Assembly (NCBI RefSeq): GCF_001007875.1
Contig: NZ_CP011412.1
Coordinates: 2,852,001-2,916,000 of the forward strand
Length of the DNA: 64,000 nt
From: Sedimenticola thiotaurini
GTDB lineage: Bacteria > Pseudomonadota > Gammaproteobacteria > Chromatiales > Chromatiaceae
Direction of reading: 5' to 3'
Made by a program: the position numbers and the translations under genes. Shown one piece after another: positions 23,946 through 33,036 of this stretch (the stretch's first letter is position 1; every line of letters begins with the position of its first letter). The notes below the pieces were generated by a model, which was not told where the DNA came from, ran no database searches, and worked only from the letters and a program-made list of their open reading frames with translations.

Positions 23946-24959
23946 ATGTCCATCAAAATCGGCATCAATGGTTTTGGCCGCATGGGGCGGCTCTCCATGC
24001 GGGCGCTGTTCGAGCAGTCCGATGTGCAGATTGTGCAGATCAATGACCCGGCCGGCGATGCCACCATCCTGGCCCACCTGCTCAATTTCGACTCCGTACA
24101 TGGTCGCTGGCAGCATGAGGCCAGGACCGAAGGGGAGACCCTGCTGATCGGCGAAACCTCAATCAGTGTCACTCGTAACACCGCCATTGCCGAAACCGAC
24201 TGGTCCGGCTGTGATCTGGTGATCGAAGCCTCTGGCAAGATGAAGACCCGGTCGTTACTGCAAGCCTACCTGGATCAGGGAGTGCGGCGCGTAGTGGTGA
24301 CGGCGCCGGTGAAGGAAGAGGGGGTGCTGAATGTGGTCATGGGGGTGAACGATGATCGCTACGATCCGGCTCAGCACCCGATTGTGACGGCGGCATCCTG
24401 CACCACCAACTGTCTGGCGCCGGTGGTGAAGGTGATCCATGAGGGGCTGGGCATCCGCCACGGCTCCATGACCACCATTCACGATATCACCAATACCCAG
24501 ACCATCCTGGACGCACCCCACAAGGATCTGCGGCGTGCCCGCGCCTGCGGCATGAGCCTGATCCCCACCACCACCGGTTCGGCCACCGCCATCACCCACA
24601 TTTTCCCCGAGCTGCAGGGCAAGCTCAACGGACATGCCATCCGTGTACCCCTGGCCAACGCGTCTATCACTGACTGTGTCTTCGAAGTGGCCCGTGAGAC
24701 CACTGTTGAAGAGGTCAACGGCCTGCTTAAGGCGGCGGCGGAATCGGAACTGAAGGATATCCTCGGCTACGAGGAGCGCCCGCTGGTCTCGGTCGACTAC
24801 AGGACCGACCCCCGCTCCAGCATTATTGACGCCCTCTCCACCCTGGTGGTGAACGGCACCCAGGTAAAGATCTATGCCTGGTATGACAATGAATGGGGCT
24901 ACGCCAACCGGACCGCGGAGCTGGCACTGAAAGTGGCGCGACTGGATAAGGGCGCCTGA
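23946..24959 (+). CDS. Arsenic-associated glyceraldehyde-3-phosphate dehydrogenase
   Basis: The 337 residues show [10 protein letters not shown] (NAD-binding), [20 protein letters not shown] with the catalytic cysteine, and [11 protein letters not shown]. In ArsJ operons this paralogue uses arsenate in place of phosphate to make 1-arseno-3-phosphoglycerate, which ArsJ then exports, giving arsenate resistance. The 2-bp gap to arsJ and the arsenate-reductase gene upstream support this role over glycolysis. The start follows GGGAGCAAATAGT. Confidence 0.93.
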   Translation: MSIKIGINGFGRMGRLSMRALFEQSDVQIVQINDPAGDATILAHLLNFDSVHGRWQHEARTEGETLLIGETSISVTRNTAIAETDWSGCDLVIEASGKMKTRSLLQAYLDQGVRRVVVTAPVKEEGVLNVVMGVNDDRYDPAQHPIVTAASCTTNCLAPVVKVIHEGLGIRHGSMTTIHDITNTQTILDAPHKDLRRARACGMSLIPTTTGSATAITHIFPELQGKLNGHAIRVPLANASITDCVFEVARETTVEEVNGLLKAAAESELKDILGYEERPLVSVDYRTDPRSSIIDALSTLVVNGTQVKIYAWYDNEWGYANRTAELALKVARLDKGA

Positions 24960-24961
24960 GC

Positions 24962-26200
24962 ATGCTGAAACAGCTCTCCCCGGCGGTTCGCCAATACCTG
25001 CTGGTGACCGGCAACTACTGGGCCTTCACCCTGACCGATGGCGCCCTGCGAATGCTGGTGGTGCTGCATTTCCACGGGCTGGGTTACACGCCGCTGGAGA
25101 TCGCCCTGCTGTTCCTGTTCTACGAGATCTTCGGGGTGATTACCAACCTGGTGGGGGGCTGGCTCGGTGCCCACCTGGGCCTGAATCGCACCATGAATAT
25201 CGGTCTGTTCCTGCAGGTAGTGGCGCTCTCAATGCTGTTGGTGCCGGCGACCCTGCTCACCGTGCCCTGGGTGATGGCAGCGCAGGCGTTGTCGGGGATC
25301 GCCAAGGATCTGAACAAGATGAGCGCCAAAAGCGCCATCAAGTTGCTGGTGCCGGGTGACGCCCAGGGCACTCTGTACAAGTGGGTGGCGATCCTGACCG
25401 GCTCCAAGAACGCCCTCAAGGGGGCCGGTTTCTTCATGGGTGGCGGGCTGCTGATGTGGATCGGTTTTCGTGGTGCGGTGGTCGCCATGGCGGTGATGCT
25501 GACACTGGTCTGGCTGCTCAGCCTGGTGCTGCTGAAAAAGTCCCTGGGTAAGGCAACAACCAAGCCCCGCTTCCGGGACATCCTGTCCAAAAGCCGTGCG
25601 ATCAACCTGCTCTCGGCAGCCCGTATGTTCCTGTTCGGCTCCCGGGATGTCTGGTTTGTGGTGGCGTTGCCGGTTTTCCTGTCCGGAACACTGGGTTGGG
25701 ACTACTGGCAGACCGGTGGATTCCTTGCCCTCTGGGTGATCGGCTACGGCCTGGTACAGGCGTTTGCGCCGCGCATTACCGGGAAGGCGGCGGGCCGGGT
25801 GCCGGATGGGCGGGCTGCCATTATCTGGGCTGCACTGCTGACCCTGCTGCCGGTGTTGATTGCCGTTGGACTGTCTACTGAACTGGACCGGGCAACCGTG
25901 CTGATCGCTGGCCTGCTGCTGTTCGGCGCGGTGTTCGCGGTCAACTCTTCGCTGCACAGCTACCTGATCGTGAGCTATGCCAGTAGTGACGGCGTCTCGC
26001 TGGACGTGGGTTTCTACTACATGGCCAACGCCATGGGGCGGTTGATCGGTACCCTTCTGTCCGGCTGGGTGTTCCAGATGGCCGGCCAGGGGAGCGCCGG
26101 ATTAGCGGCCTGTCTCTGGATCTCCGGTGCCATGTTGGCCCTGACCGTTCTGATATCCTTTGGACTGCCCCGCTTCCGTGTCGAAAAGGAGACGGCTTGA
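24962..26200 (+). CDS. arsJ: ArsJ, organoarsenical efflux MFS transporter
   Basis: A 412-residue major facilitator protein with about 12 membrane segments. LVTGNYWAFTLTDGALRMLVV near the N-terminus and the LNKMSAKSAIKLLVP block after helix 4 are typical of ArsJ. It exports 1-arseno-3-phosphoglycerate made by the adjoining GAPDH; outside the cell this breaks down to arsenate. It starts 2 bp after the GAPDH stop codon. Family and pairing are well established; activity here is inferred. Confidence 0.93.
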   Translation: MLKQLSPAVRQYLLVTGNYWAFTLTDGALRMLVVLHFHGLGYTPLEIALLFLFYEIFGVITNLVGGWLGAHLGLNRTMNIGLFLQVVALSMLLVPATLLTVPWVMAAQALSGIAKDLNKMSAKSAIKLLVPGDAQGTLYKWVAILTGSKNALKGAGFFMGGGLLMWIGFRGAVVAMAVMLTLVWLLSLVLLKKSLGKATTKPRFRDILSKSRAINLLSAARMFLFGSRDVWFVVALPVFLSGTLGWDYWQTGGFLALWVIGYGLVQAFAPRITGKAAGRVPDGRAAIIWAALLTLLPVLIAVGLSTELDRATVLIAGLLLFGAVFAVNSSLHSYLIVSYASSDGVSLDVGFYYMANAMGRLIGTLLSGWVFQMAGQGSAGLAACLWISGAMLALTVLISFGLPRFRVEKETA

Positions 26201-26317
26201 CCTGCGGGTAATCCGGGTCAAACTGGTAACCGGTGTGGCGGCTGGGCCTCGCCGGTTAACGAACGGCGGTTTTTGGGGTCGAATGGCAGAACGGCAGTCA
26301 GCGACGAAGAGGAGATT

Positions 26318-27025
26318 ATGGCAAAAGACAAACTGGTCAAAACATCCAACCGTTCCGAAATTGACGCCTTCCTGAAAAAAGTGGCCACTACACCGGTGCG
26401 AAAGCCAACCGGTCGCACCGGGCGCCTGATCTTCGCCATGGACGCCACGGCCAGCCGGGAGCCTACCTGGGACCACGCCTGCCACATCCAGGCCCAGATG
26501 TTCGAAGAGACCGCGGCGCTCGGTGGTCTCAGCATCCAGTTGTGCTTCTACCGGGGGTTCAACGAATTCAGCGCCAGTGACTGGTTATCCAATAAAACCG
26601 ATCTGCAGCAGCGCATGCTGGCGGTACACTGCCTCGGTGGCCATACCCAGATTCGCAAGGTTCTGCGCCATGCCATTCGTGAAACCCGTGAGAAGCCGGT
26701 GGACGCAGTGGTATTCGTCGGCGATTGCCTGGAGGAAGAGGTGGACGAGTTGTGCCAGTTGGCGGGTGAACTGGCGCTGCACAATGTGCCGGTATTCCTG
26801 TTCCAGGAGGGGAACCAGCCCGCCGCAAAGCGGGCCTTTAAACAGATCGCCCGGCTGACCGATGGCGCCTACTGTCCGTTCGATGCCAGCAGTGCCCAGC
26901 AACTCCGTGACCTGCTGAGTGCGGTGGCGGTCTACGCGGCGGGTGGCCGCCGTGCACTGGAAAACTTCAGCAAGACCCGGGGAGGTGTGACCAAGCTGCT
27001 CACCAGCCAGATCAACAAGGGTTAG
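26318..27025 (+). CDS. VWA-domain-like protein
   Basis: The start at 26318 follows GAGGAGATT and gives 235 residues. RLIFAMDATASREPTWDHAC contains a D-x-T-x-S sequence like the metal-ion site of von Willebrand factor A domains, and VDAVVFVGDCLEEEVDEL corresponds to a later VWA strand with an acidic residue. There is no signal peptide, so it is cytoplasmic. VWA proteins usually act as assembly factors, often with AAA+ ATPases or chaperones; here the next gene is a J-domain protein. Its function is unknown and its link to the arsenic genes may only be positional. Confidence 0.75.
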   Translation: MAKDKLVKTSNRSEIDAFLKKVATTPVRKPTGRTGRLIFAMDATASREPTWDHACHIQAQMFEETAALGGLSIQLCFYRGFNEFSASDWLSNKTDLQQRMLAVHCLGGHTQIRKVLRHAIRETREKPVDAVVFVGDCLEEEVDELCQLAGELALHNVPVFLFQEGNQPAAKRAFKQIARLTDGAYCPFDASSAQQLRDLLSAVAVYAAGGRRALENFSKTRGGVTKLLTSQINKG

Positions 27026-27164
27026 CCACCGGGTCGACCTGCCCCATGCGGCGGGTAGTCCACGGCCAGACAAAAGCGCAAGCTTTCTCACCGGCGACTG
27101 GTTAGAATAAATCGGCAAACGGCGGTAACACCGTCTGGCTATGTTTCGGTAACAAGGCGTTTGA

Positions 27165-27908
27165 GTGCCCGTGCGAATACTGATTATTCTGGCGGCGATT
27201 GTCGGTTGCTATCTCGCCTTTCGCTGGTTTTTCAAACAACCCCCCAAGACCCGGTTGCAGGCAGCGGCCATTACCTTTGGCCTGCTGTTCATCGCGCTGG
27301 CCGCCACCGGTCGCCTGAACTGGGTGTTCGCCCTGGTGGGTGCGCTGCTACCTTTTGTCCAGCGTCTGCTGCTGCTGTTGTTACGATATGCGCCTTTTCT
27401 GCAGCGCATCTATCAGCTGTACAAGGGTGCCCAGGTGGGCCGGGCAACCGGGCCATCCAGCGGCCAGCAGTCGGTGGTGGAGAGCCGTTTTTTACGCATG
27501 ACTCTGGATCACGACACTGGCGAGATGAGCGGCGCGGTGCTGGAGGGGACTTTTGCCGGTCGGCGTCTGGATCAGCTGACCATGGAGCAGCTGATGGAAC
27601 TGCTGGCCCAATGTGCCCGGGAAGATGAGGAGTCTGCGCAGCTGTTGCGCGCCTACCTGGACCGGGTGCATGGGGATGAGTGGCAGGACGCCCAGGCATC
27701 GCAGGGAGAATCCGCTTCAACGGCAGCGTCCGGCGGCATGACTCGACAGGAGGCTTACGAGATTCTCGGCCTGGATGAGGGCGCCAGCGAGGAGGAGATC
27801 CGTGCCGCCCATCGCAGTCTGATGCAGAAACTGCACCCGGATCGTGGCGGTTCCACTTATCTGGCTTCGAAGATCAATCAGGCCAAGGATCTGCTGCTGA
27901 ACGACTAG
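27165..27908 (+). CDS. Membrane-anchored J-domain protein
   Basis: 247 residues from a GTG start behind AACAAGGCG. Two or three N-terminal hydrophobic segments ([50 protein letters not shown]) anchor it in the membrane. The C-terminal J domain (residues 190-245) has the H-P-D motif in [12 protein letters not shown], needed to stimulate DnaK ATPase. A C-terminal J domain with the HPDRGGS loop resembles the Pam18/DjlA-like group rather than DnaJ itself. It probably recruits DnaK to the membrane, maybe for the VWA-like neighbour; client unknown. Confidence 0.85.
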   Translation: MPVRILIILAAIVGCYLAFRWFFKQPPKTRLQAAAITFGLLFIALAATGRLNWVFALVGALLPFVQRLLLLLLRYAPFLQRIYQLYKGAQVGRATGPSSGQQSVVESRFLRMTLDHDTGEMSGAVLEGTFAGRRLDQLTMEQLMELLAQCAREDEESAQLLRAYLDRVHGDEWQDAQASQGESASTAASGGMTRQEAYEILGLDEGASEEEIRAAHRSLMQKLHPDRGGSTYLASKINQAKDLLLND

Positions 27909-27928
27909 CCGGCAGCAAGGGTATCGCC

Positions 27929-28618
27929 TCAGAGGTCAACGCCAAACAGTCGCCCTACCCCGGCAGTCAGTGCCATGGCGAGGGCGCCCCAGAAGGTTAC
28001 CCGGACCGCGCCAACCGTTATCGATGCGCCACCCACCCGGGCCGCAATACCCCCCAGCAGGGCCAGAAACAGCAGTGAAAACAGCGCCACAAAGAGAATC
28101 AGCTGATCCCCCGGCAGGCTCCAGGCGACCAGCAGCGGCAGGGCTGCCCCGATGGTGAAAGTGGCGGCGGAAGCGAACGCCGCCTGAACTGGCCGGGCGT
28201 TACCGGTTACCGAGATGCCTATCTCATCCCGGGCATGGGCATCCAGGGCATCGTGGGCCATGAGCTGTTCAGCCACCTGGCGTGCCAGGGTCGGCTCAAG
28301 GCCCCGTCCTTCATAGATGCTTGCCAGTTCGGCCTGTTCAAACTCGACATCCTGCTCCAGGGATCGCTTCTCCATGGCCAGATCGGCCTTTTCCGTATCG
28401 GACTGGGAACTGACCGAGACATACTCTCCGGCTGCCATGGACATGGCGCCGGCGACCAGTCCCGCCACGCCGGCCAGCAGAATCCCTTCCTGGCTGGTGC
28501 TGGCCGCGGCCACACCGATAATCAGACTGGCGGTGGAGACGATGCCGTCGTTGGCGCCCAACACGGCGGCCCTTAACCAGCCCGATCGGTGTGAGCGGTG
28601 CGCTTCACTGTGACTCAT
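27929..28618 (-). CDS. CCC1/VIT1-family iron or manganese transporter
   Basis: A 229-residue membrane protein. RAAVLGANDGIVSTASLIIG and MSMAAGEYVSVSSQSD (helices 1 and 2 of the family) are hallmark VIT1/CCC1 blocks, and the charged middle part (KADLAMEKRSLEQ and following) is the cytoplasmic metal-binding helix region. Three further helices follow. Eukaryotic relatives move iron or manganese into vacuoles; bacterial ones export or store metal across the inner membrane. Substrate is inferred. It is convergent with the J-domain gene, 20 bp apart. Confidence 0.9.
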   Translation of the reverse strand: MSHSEAHRSHRSGWLRAAVLGANDGIVSTASLIIGVAAASTSQEGILLAGVAGLVAGAMSMAAGEYVSVSSQSDTEKADLAMEKRSLEQDVEFEQAELASIYEGRGLEPTLARQVAEQLMAHDALDAHARDEIGISVTGNARPVQAAFASAATFTIGAALPLLVAWSLPGDQLILFVALFSLLFLALLGGIAARVGGASITVGAVRVTFWGALAMALTAGVGRLFGVDL

Positions 28619-28674
28619 AAACGTTCCCGATAAAACCCGATTACCTGTTCTGTAAAGTCCCGGCCGAATCCCGG

Positions 28675-28922
28675 TCAGGTGCCAGCCACACCAATCAGCA
28701 GTTTGCCAAAGTTGTGTCCCTCCAGCAGGCCGACCACGGCTGGTGGTGTCTGCTTCAGACTGTCCACCAAAGACTCTCTGATACTAACCCATGCCCTCTA
28801 GGCGGGCGTATCGCTCATGGGGCCCGACTAGAGGGATCAAGCCTGAGATAGCGTACCCGCGCCAGCGGCGCACCCCGGCCAGGTTGGGGAATGGCGTTTT
28901 CCAGCCGCTGGGTGGTGGCCAT
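28675..28922 (-). pseudogene. Remnant of a medium-chain NADP-dependent oxidoreductase
   Basis: Read on the minus strand the sequence starts MATTQRLENAIPQPG, runs to RVRYLRLDPSSRAP and a stop, continues in another frame as MSDTPA, and after a stop ends TPPAVVGLLEGHNFGKLLIG-VAGT. These are the first 45 and last 25 or so residues of zinc-type (MDR) NADP oxidoreductases such as curcumin/2-alkenal reductases, normally about 340 residues. The middle is deleted and the frame broken. It lay 1 bp downstream of yqhD, so the intact pair once formed an aldehyde/enal detoxification operon. Confidence 0.75.
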
Positions 28923-28923
28923 T

Positions 28924-30081
28924 TCAGAGTGCCCCTTCAAGGATGGTGCGGCTCACCTCGGGGGTGATGGATTTTTGTTCACCGAGCGCCGTCATGCCGT
29001 GGGCGATCAGTTGATCCACGACCTTATCGATGGTGTCCGGCCCCAGATCGTAGTCAGACAGACGGGTCTTGATGCCGAGGGATTCGAAGAACTGCACGGT
29101 GCGGCGGATCGCCGCGTCGATACGCTCATTCTCATCACCCTCGTTAAGCTGCCAGACGCGGCTGGCGTATTGCAGCAGCTTGGCGCGCTTCTGCTCCCGC
29201 TGCACATTGAGCAGGGACGGCAGGACAATGGCCAGGGTGCGGGCGTGGTCAATGCCGTGCAGTGCGGTCAGTTCGTGGCCGATCATATGGGTGGCCCAGT
29301 CCTGGGGTACGCCGGCGCCGATCAGTCCGTTCAACGCCAGGGTGGCGGTCCACATCAGGTTGGCCCGGGCGTCGGCATCCTGTGGCGTCTCCAGCGCCAG
29401 GGGCCCCACCTCAATCAGGGTCTGCAGCAGGCCTTCGGCAAACCGGTCCTGGACCCGACCGCCCACCGGGTAGGTCAGGTACTGCTCGACGATATGGACA
29501 AAGGCATCCACCACGCCGTTGGCGATCTGCCGGGGTGGCAGGGTGTAGGTCTTGGTCGGATCGAGGATGGAGAATTGCGGGAACACATGGTGGCTCAGGA
29601 ACGCCAGCTTGGCCTGGGTCTCCCGACGTGTGATGACAGAACCGCAGTTCATCTCCGAGCCGGTGGCGGGCAGGGTGAGCACGGTGCCGAAAGGCAAGGC
29701 GCCCGCCACGTTGGTGCCGTGGTTCAGCAGGATCTCCCAGGGATCGCCGGCAAAGTTGACCGCCGCGGCGACGAACTTGGTGCCGTCAATGACCGAGCCA
29801 CCACCCACCGCCAGCAGAAAATCCAGGTTCTCATTGCGGACCAGGGTGACCGCTTCCATCAGCGTCTCGTAGGAGGGGTTGGGCTCGATGCCGCCGAACT
29901 GGTGGACGGTTCGGCTCCCAAGCGCTTCTGTGACCTCATTCAGGGTGCCGTTTTTCCGGGCGCTGCTGCCGCCGAACAGTACCAGGACGCGGGCGTCGGC
30001 CGGCACCAGGTCGGATAGCCGGGCGATGGTGTCATCACCAAAGACAATTTTGGTGGGGTTGTAAAATTCAAAATTCAGCAT
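28924..30081 (-). CDS. yqhD: YqhD-like NADPH-dependent aldehyde reductase (iron-type ADH)
   Basis: 385 residues of the group III alcohol dehydrogenase family. MLNFEFYNPTKIVFG, GGIEPNPSYETL, LLAVGGGSVIDGTKF, TLPATGSEMN and TLPPRQIANGVVDAFVHIVEQY match E. coli YqhD closely, with metal-binding D and H residues in the last block and in HELTALHGIDHA. It reduces toxic short-chain aldehydes such as methylglyoxal or acrolein to alcohols with NADPH. A TetR/NemR-type regulator lies upstream in the same direction, and operator-like sites precede both genes. Confidence 0.93.
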   Translation of the reverse strand: MLNFEFYNPTKIVFGDDTIARLSDLVPADARVLVLFGGSSARKNGTLNEVTEALGSRTVHQFGGIEPNPSYETLMEAVTLVRNENLDFLLAVGGGSVIDGTKFVAAAVNFAGDPWEILLNHGTNVAGALPFGTVLTLPATGSEMNCGSVITRRETQAKLAFLSHHVFPQFSILDPTKTYTLPPRQIANGVVDAFVHIVEQYLTYPVGGRVQDRFAEGLLQTLIEVGPLALETPQDADARANLMWTATLALNGLIGAGVPQDWATHMIGHELTALHGIDHARTLAIVLPSLLNVQREQKRAKLLQYASRVWQLNEGDENERIDAAIRRTVQFFESLGIKTRLSDYDLGPDTIDKVVDQLIAHGMTALGEQKSITPEVSRTILEGAL

Positions 30082-30096
30082 GGGTTCCTCAATTAT

Positions 30097-30111
30097 CGGA
30101 CCAGTTGTCTA
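30097..30111. promoter_or_regulatory. Probable TetR/NemR operator upstream of yqhD
   Basis: CGGAC-cagtt-GTCTA keeps one perfect half and three of five bases of the other half of the TAGAC-N5-GTCTA palindrome found before the regulator gene. It lies 16 bp upstream of the yqhD start, where bound repressor would block transcription. Confidence 0.55.
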
Positions 30112-30186
30112 GCATTTGGATAAATCAGGTGCTGCAAACGCAACCAGATTCGAGGGTTTGTGGTTAAGTATAGAGTGACTGGCGGT

Positions 30187-30780
30187 TCAACCCGTCTGTC
30201 TGAGCAGTTGCCGGGTGGTGGCCATGGCCGCTTCCAGGGCAGTCTGGTCGTGGCGGATCTTGGTCAGCACCGTGGCCCCGAGCCACAGGTTGTAGAGTGT
30301 CAGGGCACTGTTGGCCGCATCCAGATTCCCGGGCAGAGAGCCATCCGCCTGTCCCTCCTCGATACATTCGCTGATCAGTTGAATAATGCGGCTGGTGCCC
30401 CGCTCCAGGGCGGTGCGCATCGATTCAGAGAGGTCGGACACTTCACTGCCCAGCTTTACCGCCAGGCATTTGCCTGCGGTCCCCTCACCGGACTGGGTCT
30501 CCAGCCACAACTGCCAGTACTGCATCAGGCGTTCCGCGCCGCTGCCCTGGCCGCTCTTCAGCAGTGTTCTCAGGCGTGCTTCGTAGTCGGTAAAGTAATC
30601 CTCCAGCAACGCCTCGCCGAATGCTTCCTTGGACTTGAAGTAGTGATAGAACGACCCCTTGGGTACGCCGGCCGCCGCCAGCAGTTCACTCAGCCCGACG
30701 GCGGTAAACCCCTTACCCAGAATCAGGGGGTTGGCGGTATCGATTATATGTTGGCGTATGTCAGTCGGTTCGGTAACCAT
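30187..30780 (-). CDS. NemR/AcuR-like TetR-family repressor
   Basis: 197 residues with an N-terminal TetR helix-turn-helix (TAVGLSELLAAAGVPKGSFYHYF). The central GKCLAVKLGSEVSDLSESMR is a hallmark of NemR/AcuR-type regulators; the cysteine in it corresponds to the electrophile-sensing position of this group. Such repressors release DNA when modified by aldehydes, quinones or hypochlorite. Context agrees: it stands in front of yqhD, and palindromic sites precede both genes. It is likely to control itself and yqhD. Confidence 0.85.
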   Translation of the reverse strand: MVTEPTDIRQHIIDTANPLILGKGFTAVGLSELLAAAGVPKGSFYHYFKSKEAFGEALLEDYFTDYEARLRTLLKSGQGSGAERLMQYWQLWLETQSGEGTAGKCLAVKLGSEVSDLSESMRTALERGTSRIIQLISECIEEGQADGSLPGNLDAANSALTLYNLWLGATVLTKIRHDQTALEAAMATTRQLLRQTG

Positions 30781-30800
30781 GGGTGTACCCTACTCTCAAT

Positions 30801-30815
30801 TAGACCGGTCGTCTA
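30801..30815. promoter_or_regulatory. Perfect TetR-type operator TAGAC-CGGTC-GTCTA
   Basis: A 15-bp palindrome with 5-bp perfect arms, 21 bp upstream of the NemR-like gene. A second, weaker copy lies before yqhD. Repetition upstream of both genes makes it the probable binding site of this repressor. Confidence 0.7.
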
Positions 30816-30922
30816 GAGATGTGTGGCAGCGATCTGTCATGGCGAGGGCACCGGCCTATCCGGCTGGCCGTTTGCTGCCGGATCGGGTTCCGCTATGATC
30901 AACGGGATCAGGCGGAGAACCA

Positions 30923-31375
30923 ATGATGATGAAAGACGAGCTATTCGGGAAACTGCACGGCTACTACCTGGAAGATATCACGGTGGGTATGGAGGCGGTT
31001 GTCTCCAAGACCATCAGCGAGGCCGACGTGCTGATGTTCAGCGCTGTCTCCGGTGACGATAATCCACTGCATATGAACCGGGAGTTTGCCGAATGCACCC
31101 GCTTTAAAGAGCGTATTGTGCATGGTATGTTGACCACCAGTCTCTGGTCGACTCTGGTGGGGACGCGGCTGCCGGGCCCCGGTTGTGCCTACCTGGGGCA
31201 GCAGATCAATTTTCTCAAGCCGGTACATATCGGCGATACGGTAACGGCCAGTCTGACCGTCACCCGTATTGAGCCGGACAAGCAGCGTGTCTACCTGGAT
31301 GCGGCGGCGTGGGTTGGCGAGACGCTGGTGGCGAATGGCGAGACACGCACCTGGGTGCCCCGTCGAAATAGCTGA
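30923..31375 (+). CDS. MaoC-like hot-dog-fold hydratase
   Basis: 150 residues of a single hot-dog domain. SGDDNPLHMNREFAECTRF contains the D-x-x-x-x-H hydratase motif, and ERIVHGMLTTSLWSTLVGT and QINFLKPVHIGDTV are conserved (R)-enoyl-CoA hydratase blocks. It probably hydrates trans-2-enoyl-CoA to (R)-3-hydroxyacyl-CoA, linking beta-oxidation to polyhydroxyalkanoate or another pathway. The ATG follows GGAGAACC; two more ATGs follow directly and could be used. No PHA genes are adjacent, but an acyl-CoA synthetase lies 3.4 kb on. Confidence 0.9.
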   Translation: MMMKDELFGKLHGYYLEDITVGMEAVVSKTISEADVLMFSAVSGDDNPLHMNREFAECTRFKERIVHGMLTTSLWSTLVGTRLPGPGCAYLGQQINFLKPVHIGDTVTASLTVTRIEPDKQRVYLDAAAWVGETLVANGETRTWVPRRNS

Positions 31376-31540
31376 TTATGCTAACCCGGTGGCAAGGATC
31401 ACCACTCACTGGAACCGCCGTTCGGCACCCCCCATGCGCTGTACCGGTGGTTATGGTGGTGCGGCGGGGACATCTGTGCCGGGCGTTTTTTCAAGACCGG
31501 GTCCGATCAACCATTGAGTTCCAATCTGAAGGAGTAGCAA

Positions 31541-32260
31541 GTGCAATCAACCGGTAGGAGCAGCGCCTTTATTCTCGGTGCGTTCATCTGCGTCGGTCTG
31601 GCCCTATTGGGTTATCTGCTGGCGAATGCGGCGATTCAATACAAGCAGTTTGATCGCAGTGTGACGGTGAAGGGGTTGTCGGAGCGGGAGTATGACGCCG
31701 ATATCGTGATCTGGCCGATCCAGTTCTCGGCCGCCAGCAATGATCTGGAGAGCCTCTACGATGTGATGGAGGGTAATGCCGGGAAGATCAAGAATTTTCT
31801 GGTTGAAAACGGTATCGCTGCCGAAGAGGTCTCCTTCACTTCCCCCGCTATCACGGACAAATCCGCGCAGCAGTACGGTAACAGTGCCCGGCCCGAGTTC
31901 CGCTATACGGCCTCGCAAACCGTGACGGTCTATTCGAAGAATATTCCGGCGGTGCGAAATTTGATGGGTTCCCTGTCAGAACTGGGGAAGCAGGGTATTG
32001 TCTTCACCGGGGATCTCTACCAGTCCCAGACCGAGTATATCTTCACCCGGCTGAATGAGATCAAACCGGCCATGATTGAAGAGGCCACCACCAAGGCCCG
32101 GGAAGTCGCCGAGAAGTTTGCGTCGGACTCCCGCAGCAGCCTGGGCAAGATCAAGCGGGCATCCCAGGGCCAGTTCAGCATCTCTGCACGGGATAAGAAC
32201 AATCCCCATATCAAGAAGATCAGGGTGGTCTCAACGGTCGAGTATTACCTGTCCGACTAG
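31541..32260 (+). CDS. SIMPL-domain (DUF541) membrane-anchored protein
   Basis: 239 residues from GTG behind GAAGGAG. One N-terminal helix (FILGAFICVGLALLGYLLA) anchors a periplasmic SIMPL domain, seen in RSVTVKGLSEREYDADI and in the repeating beta-alpha units that follow. SIMPL proteins form oligomeric periplasmic assemblies, some linked to oxidative stress protection; their molecular role is unclear. No operon partner is obvious. Confidence 0.85.
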   Translation: MQSTGRSSAFILGAFICVGLALLGYLLANAAIQYKQFDRSVTVKGLSEREYDADIVIWPIQFSAASNDLESLYDVMEGNAGKIKNFLVENGIAAEEVSFTSPAITDKSAQQYGNSARPEFRYTASQTVTVYSKNIPAVRNLMGSLSELGKQGIVFTGDLYQSQTEYIFTRLNEIKPAMIEEATTKAREVAEKFASDSRSSLGKIKRASQGQFSISARDKNNPHIKKIRVVSTVEYYLSD

Positions 32261-32392
32261 GGCGCAGGTTGTTACTCAGCAGCGGTGGTTGACGGGCCCG
32301 CCGGGGGCTGTGAGTATGGATGGCCACTACAATCAGGCGATCAAGTCGGTCGTTCGCTGATCACCAGAGATACAAGGAAACAGGGGGATATC

Positions 32393-32989
32393 TTGAACTG
32401 GAGTGATATCGCAGCAGCGGCGGTGACGCTGTTTTTGATCATGGACCCTCTGGGGAATGTGCCGGTATTCAATGCCGTGCTGTCCAAACTGGAGCGGCGC
32501 CGCCGCAGCCTGGTGATGGTCCGGGAGCTGCTGATCGCCCTGGTGATCCTGCTCGCTTTCCTGCTCGCCGGTAATAGCATTCTCGGGTTTCTTGGTCTGA
32601 CCCAGCCGTCCCTGAGTATCGCCGGCGGTATCCTGCTGTTTATTATCTCCCTGCGCATGATTTTTCCGGCCCAGACCGGGGATGATGATAGCGAGTATGA
32701 AGACCCCTTCATCGTGCCGCTGGCGGTTCCGCTCATCGCCGGACCGTCCACCATTGCGGTCCTGCTGTTGTTGAGCTCCAATCAACCCGGCCAGATCCTC
32801 GAGTGGAGCGTGGCGCTGTTTATCGCCTGGCTCGGTTCAACCCTGCTGCTGGTGGCCTCCCCCTACCTGCTGAGTGTGATTGGTAACCGGGGGACCCGGG
32901 CGCTGGTTCGCCTGATGGGTATGATCCTGGTGATACTCGCCACCCAGATGCTCCTGGATGGTATCCGGGCCTTTATCGCAACGCTCTGA
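32393..32989 (+). CDS. MarC-family integral membrane protein
   Basis: About 198 residues and six membrane helices. The probable start is TTG 32393 behind AGGGGGATATC, because the family signature begins directly (LFLIMDPLGNVPVFNAVLSK); an upstream ATG would add a hydrophilic stretch foreign to the family. PFIVPLAVPLIAGPSTIAV is the second MarC repeat. Once thought to affect antibiotic resistance, MarC proteins have no settled function. Confidence 0.88.
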   Translation: MNWSDIAAAAVTLFLIMDPLGNVPVFNAVLSKLERRRRSLVMVRELLIALVILLAFLLAGNSILGFLGLTQPSLSIAGGILLFIISLRMIFPAQTGDDDSEYEDPFIVPLAVPLIAGPSTIAVLLLLSSNQPGQILEWSVALFIAWLGSTLLLVASPYLLSVIGNRGTRALVRLMGMILVILATQMLLDGIRAFIATL

Positions 32990-33036
32990 ACAGGTAGTTA
33001 ATCCATTCAGCCCTATTGCCGATCAGATATCCGACC

